From positions 248,001-312,000 of the forward strand of contig JAUGWO010000128.1 of assembly GCA_049724395.1 (NCBI GenBank): 64,000 bases of DNA, written 5' to 3'. This stretch comes from Spongospora subterranea f. sp. subterranea. Its lineage: Eukaryota > Endomyxa: Phytomyxea > Phytomyxea > Plasmodiophorida. Shown here piece after piece: positions 60,001 through 64,000 of this stretch. Both the position numbers and the translations under genes were made by a program. The notes below the pieces were generated by a model. That model saw nothing but the letters and a program-made list of their open reading frames with translations, did not search any database and was not told the DNA's origin. The first letter of the stretch is position 1; every line of letters starts with the position of its first letter.

Positions 60001-62708
60001 GCGCGTCCTGGCCGATCTGATCGGCAATATGGAGCGCCCAGACGTATTGACGACATTGATCGAATAAGGTGCGGTCGATCGAAAATCGGAGGCGATTGGC
60101 GATCGAGACGATTCGCGATAGGAGGGCGCGGGGCGCTGATAACGACGATGATAACGAGGGGAGGAAGCGCAGATGGCGACACTTGAGCCAGACCGATAGC
60201 TGATCGATCCAGGAACGGATGGCGTTAGCGCCGAATTCGGGATAGAATGGGAGAAGATCCAGAAGCGACTGAGCGTCGTGATGAGCTGTAACACGATTAG
60301 CGTAGGATTCGACAACGGCGTCGATATGATGATGATGGGCGATCGCCGCCGATAATCCAGGAGCATCCAAGGAGGATAAGTGGATAGCGTCGTGAACACG
60401 ACCGGATCTGATCAGGTTCATCAGGCAATGGTCGCGAGTCCATAGTAGCGCCATGGCCGGGGGTAAGCGGGAGGCGGCCAGGCGAACGGCCGGCGATGAG
60501 ATCGTGACGAGGGAAGCAGACGGCGATGGGAACAGGATCGCGATCGGCGACGGGATCGAGATCCGGGGCGATGGGGCGCCGGCGAATACCTGGTACATGA
60601 ACAGGGCGAGATCGGCGGATAGGAGGGCGGGATGGGACGACGATAGCGATAGGGCCGAGAGGAGATCATAACGGAGGAGGAATAACGAGAACTGGACGCG
60701 GATCGCGACGGATTCGGGGACGGAAGGGGTCCGGGCAGATATTAACGAGGAACAGGATTCCAGGTCGTCGCCCAAATATAACTCGAGGAACTTGTCGAGA
60801 AACGGGTCGATATCGATATCGTGAACGGTTAATGTGTTGCTCCCGTTTTCATGACGATCTGGTTCATGAATCATGACACATTCATATTCTGGTGCCGAGC
60901 CCGATAGCTGAACCCAGAGAGAATTCAGTCGCAACGGGAACGGTAATGATAATGATCGTGAGAATTGCTGTTCATGTTCTGATCGATAAGCGTCATTCCT
61001 GGAGAAAATCAGTTCGTCTCTCCAGAATCGTTCTGATCGAATCAATGACGATAAACGGGTCTCGACCATGACCATGGCTTGTATTGAATCCAATGAGGGC
61101 CCGGCGATGTTCATATTGGAGAGATGGGCGGAAATACCGACGATGAGTTGATGAAGATGAACAGAATTGGGGGACCATTGGTGGGAATCGATAGAGGATA
61201 GTAACGCCGCCAACGATGAACAATCAGGAGGGAGCTCTGAAGAGATCGTGGTCTGAAGGGAGAACGCCAACAACGAATAGCCATTGGATATGACGAGCTG
61301 ATTCAGTCGAGGGTGAAACGACAACGACGGCTTACTCGATAAGGGATCGCGATCGGATGGGAATGATAAAGGGAGGTAGGAGCTGGGCTGGGACAGAGCG
61401 CCCGATGGATACCCGTTGGCGATGACGGTGAATGGCGAACAGGAGCACGGGTTGATGAAGGCGATATCATAACACGACGATAGAACACCGATCGATAGAC
61501 CATCGTGGGCCCAATCGATCGATACGATCGCGATCCCCGACCCACGAGGGAATATGCGATTGCCCAACGCGATCCGGCGGTTGAGGCCGGATTCCCCGAT
61601 CACCATCAAGGAGGCGCATTCCTTAGCGGACGATGGATTGCAGACGAGGGCTAATCGGGACAGATCCGGATCCCATTTGAAGACGGTGGATCGAACAGAT
61701 GAAAGGAACCCGATCGCGTCCGGCGCAATTGTATGGTCGAATGGCAACTGCATCGTAGCGCCAGCGCGGGTGTGATGAGAGGAGTTGACGGCGATGAAGC
61801 GACGAGCGATGTGGATGGCGCCGATCGCTGATGGCGATGATGAGCTGGAGAATTCCCCCGAATACACCTGATTGACCCACCATCCGCTGCCAACGTGGCG
61901 ATTGGTCAGGGCGAACTCGAACATGACCGAATTGGATGGCGATAGCGTGTTGTGAATTCTGGACCATCGGCACGACGTCGTGTTGTCGATCTCAATAAAG
62001 TGATTGTGAAAACGGAAGTTGGTGTGACAGATCCAGAGAACGCCACTTCTCATGTGAAGTATTATCGACTGAGCGTTATCGGCGATCGATATTTGATCGT
62101 ATTCTGCGAATAGTTTTCACAAATCAAACGCGGTTTCTCCTTGATCGAATTCTGAATTACCGAGTTCAGCTTTGGGCGGATAGGAGAAGACGGAGGCGCG
62201 GGCGTCGGATTGCCTTCTAGTGATCGCTGAGAATTCAGGTGGACCGGCAACGACCTGACATTCTCCACTAGATGTGCACCAGACCAATAAATCGCTATTA
62301 TGAAGTGCGGCGATCACCATTGTTCCTGGCAATTTCATAATCAGAAACACGAGGGCGTCAGACGATTGGATTGTTTGACAAACCTGATCGTGAGCAGGAT
62401 CCGGCCGCATAACGGGAACCGAACTGCCGTTCGAAGAAGTTTCGGGGACATTTGTGATTGGCATATAATGGGGCGAATCTGGTGCCTGATGTGGCGTAAT
62501 CTTGTAGTATTATATAGGGATGGGAGATCGATGAGTTGGATGGATCTACGACAGGATCGTCAACCTAATCGATATAAGCAACAGGGATTGGTTGATCTAA
62601 ACATCAACAATACTATTTCATTACATAATGGACAGATGACCAGGGTTTCCTTCGTGGGATCTCGATCGATGTTTGATAGTCGAGACGGAGAATACTGCTG
62701 CTCATCAT
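57097..62708 (-). CDS. CPLANE1: CPLANE1-like ciliary protein (WD40 N-terminus, coiled-coil C-terminus)
   Basis: CPLANE1 helps recruit IFT-A and transition-zone components at basal bodies. Exon 1 starts ATG 62708 (MMSSSILRLDYQTS, then IPRRKPWSSVHY), matching the short CPLANE1 N-terminus with its KPW motif. WD40 strands follow: MVIAALHNSDLLVWCTSSGE, GSGIAIVSIDWAHDGLSIGV, and FHPRLNQLVISNGYSLLAFS. Mid-protein LLWTRDHCLMNLIRSGRVHD aligns with the conserved helical block. A Pro/Asp/Val repeat region (59.2-59.4 kb), an acidic low-complexity region and three phase-0 introns (about 58190-58120, 57600-57540, 57350-57290) lead to a C-terminal coiled coil (RNDLEEFDTRIAKVQSISDR and HLEEMLNRIETRIANQKEHD). 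Breaks: an in-frame TGA at 62117-62119, a probable surplus C near 62445 and a surplus T in the sense T4 run 59666-59669. The assignment rests on motif order recalled from the family, not on a search. Confidence 0.65.
59258..59412 (-). repeat. 24-nt coding tandem repeat (Pro-Val-Arg-Asp)
   Basis: In the CPLANE1-like frame the minus strand encodes repeated DPVPEPVRDPVPEPVR units, with shorter PDPVPDPVP steps at both ends. The plus strand shows 24-nt units, roughly GGTTCAGGGACAGGATCGCG(AACA), at least four in a row, grading into 12-nt half units. The region is intrinsically disordered and probably length-variable. Confidence 0.88.
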
Positions 62709-63008
62709 GCCATGACCATGAACGGAATGGAAATGACGATAAAATATCGGTGTACGTATCAGAACACAGTCAACAACACACACAGACCTGTGACTACATC
62801 GTCATGAACAATTATTGATCGATAAAAGAGGTTGGAAAAGGGGTAATCACACGCCCAGGAACATCACGAACGACACGAATTAAATAACGGTCCAGGGGAA
62901 ATCTCGACTAACACGGCGGGATATGAACTGAGGACTACAGCAACGCCAACAGATAAACGAGATAGTCAATAAATTATATTAGGCGATGATATACACAATA
63001 GGCTACGA
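62709..63008. other. intergenic region upstream of the CPLANE1-like gene
   Basis: About 300 bases of AT-rich sequence. It includes a CA-repeat tract (CAACACACACAGAC, about 62776-62790) and presumably the promoter of the CPLANE1-like gene and the 3' end of the next gene. Nothing else was recognised. Confidence 0.45.
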
Positions 63009-64000
63009 TTATCTTTCCAGGCACGCCAGCACGAATGATCGATCCGGACTGGAGCGAAGCGTTCTCAGGTCAAAGAAGGTTTTTAAGTTCTCAATGTCGC
63101 TTCCTAGTGTTCCCGAAGGTGGCGGTAATGATAGCAGAACACTGTTCGCAATGTACTTGAGCAGCTTACGTCCTTGACGGCCATAGAACTTGAAAATGCT
63201 AAACGACGATTTGAAATCAATTGTTAGATGAAAAAAAAACCAAAGTATTGACATAACGAACCTGAATTCCGATATTTGTGAGACCTCAAGGAACATGAGT
63301 AAGCAGGGAGCTATTGTCTTTGAAGGTGGGCTGGAGCAGACAGCGGATAACCAATTCCACGTAAAAACAGTACATGCGTTGTCAGAGCGGTGAAGAAATG
63401 AGCAAAACACACGAAGAAGCGCCCTAGGCATAAACAATTTAAAAAAAAACGGGAAGAGCAGAGGGACACACAGGGGCAGATACCTAAGCGATCCTGCTTG
63501 AGCAATATTGAGTTGTACTTCCGGATCTGCCAATATTAATGACGACGGGGGACACTTGGCAAAAAATCCAGCCATTATGAAGACCGACGATCGGGGCAGC
63601 ACTACGTTCAGCTGTGCCCACAACGCCGAAAACCCAGCAGCAAGATCAGGAGATTGGAAAACCTTGTTCTGGACCTGATACCAGTTAGATTGGACAGATG
63701 AGACGGAAATAACCACGGCCCATACTTGTTTGATGAATGACGACGCCATATTACAGAAATGAACGTCCAGAGACGGTGCACGAGACAGAATCGCTGACAG
63801 ATCGGCGACCTATCCAAATCGTATCAAGTAAGTCACGGTGACTGATACGATAACACAAATCTCACGGTAGCAGCAACGGCTGCCTGATTCGGAACAAATC
63901 TGTTTAGAACTTCGTTGACTTGAAGAAAAAGCTCTTTATCAGGAGAAAACGGAGCGGATTTGACCAGTGCTGCCGTTTGCCTAAACATCTCTGCCCTATT
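63009..64000 (-). CDS. 3' part of an unassigned helical (HEAT/ARM-like) protein, continues beyond window
   Basis: The minus strand opens at the window edge with EMFRQTAALVKSAPFSPDKE, then NEVLNRFVPNQAAVAA. A 57-nt GT-AG intron (about 63864-63808) joins it in phase to ADLSAILSRAPSLDVHFCN, MASSFIKQVWAVVIS and LAAGFSALWAQLNVVLPRSS. The next exon ends LNIAQAGSLR near 63485. A further intron, containing a T9 pyrimidine tract, leads to ALLRVFCSFLHRSDNACTVF and PCLLMFLE. A last exon (FKFYGRQGRKLLKYIANSVL) ends in a stop at 63009. Repeated amphipathic helices suggest a HEAT or armadillo solenoid, as in exportins or scaffold proteins, but no family signature was seen. An alternative frame is open in the 63.3-63.5 kb exon, so that border is uncertain. 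Confidence 0.45.

Noticed and set aside
62117-62119. Alternative genetic code with TGA as an amino acid
   Set aside because: TGA serves as a normal terminal stop in other genes (CCT5, TMEM107, dynein), and TAA and TAG are also used as ends. Only one or two in-frame TGA codons were met.
1-64000. A novel prokaryote-type defence or biosynthetic system
   Set aside because: The genes are intron-containing eukaryotic housekeeping and ciliary genes; no operon, integrase, toxin-antitoxin pair or biosynthetic cluster was seen.

Overview
This window is nuclear DNA of a flagellated (ciliated) eukaryotic microbe. Genes on both strands are split by short GT-AG introns, usually 45-70 nt. The reconstructed products are all eukaryotic: dynein, CCT, TFIID, ESCRT-III, GPI synthesis and cilium assembly. 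No prokaryotic operon, rRNA, tRNA or CRISPR array was seen. Moderate GC, compact intergenic gaps (about 100-350 bp) and retention of transition-zone and IFT genes fit a zoosporic protist. A plasmodiophorid-type rhizarian or another flagellate lineage would fit, but the species cannot be fixed from the sequence alone.

Layout, left to right. 0-1 kb: 3' part of an adenosine deaminase (+). 1.8-2.2 kb: relic of a fumarate reductase flavoprotein. 2.3-5.8 kb: TopBP1-like multi-BRCT protein (-). 6.5-7.1 kb: N-myristoylated EF-hand protein (-). 7.4-9.1 kb: two unassigned minus-strand genes and a minisatellite. 9.4-10.3 kb: IAH1-type GDSL esterase (+). 10.4-23.8 kb: cytoplasmic dynein-2 (IFT) heavy chain (-). 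24-26 kb: a 23-nt satellite and two small unassigned genes. 26.2-28.2 kb: CCT5 (+). 28.3-37.1 kb: a minus-strand run of coiled-coil protein, TMEM107, MAP65/PRC1, TAF2 and DPY30. 37.2-43.5 kb: DMXL/Rav1 (Rabconnectin-3) (-). 43.8-46.8 kb: VPS24/CHMP3 (-), an RluA-type pseudouridine synthase (+) and PIG-P (-). 46.8-50.4 kb: a hypothetical gene, a broken DDE transposase and an orphan multi-exon gene (+). 50.7-56.8 kb: THADA/Trm732-like protein (+). 57.1-62.7 kb: CPLANE1-like ciliary protein (-). 63-64 kb: 3' part of an unassigned gene (-).

Functional themes. Three genes belong to cilium building: the retrograde IFT motor DYNC2H1, the transition-zone protein TMEM107 and CPLANE1. The others are mostly conserved housekeeping genes for checkpoint/replication, TFIID, chromatin, chaperonin, endosomal sorting, V-ATPase assembly, GPI anchors, and tRNA and rRNA modification.

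Quality warning. Several otherwise intact genes are interrupted by single-base length differences in short homopolymers, most often one surplus T in a sense-strand TTTT. These look like uncorrected sequencing errors, so exon models below are given across them. Introns were deduced by eye from reading frame, splice signals and family motifs.
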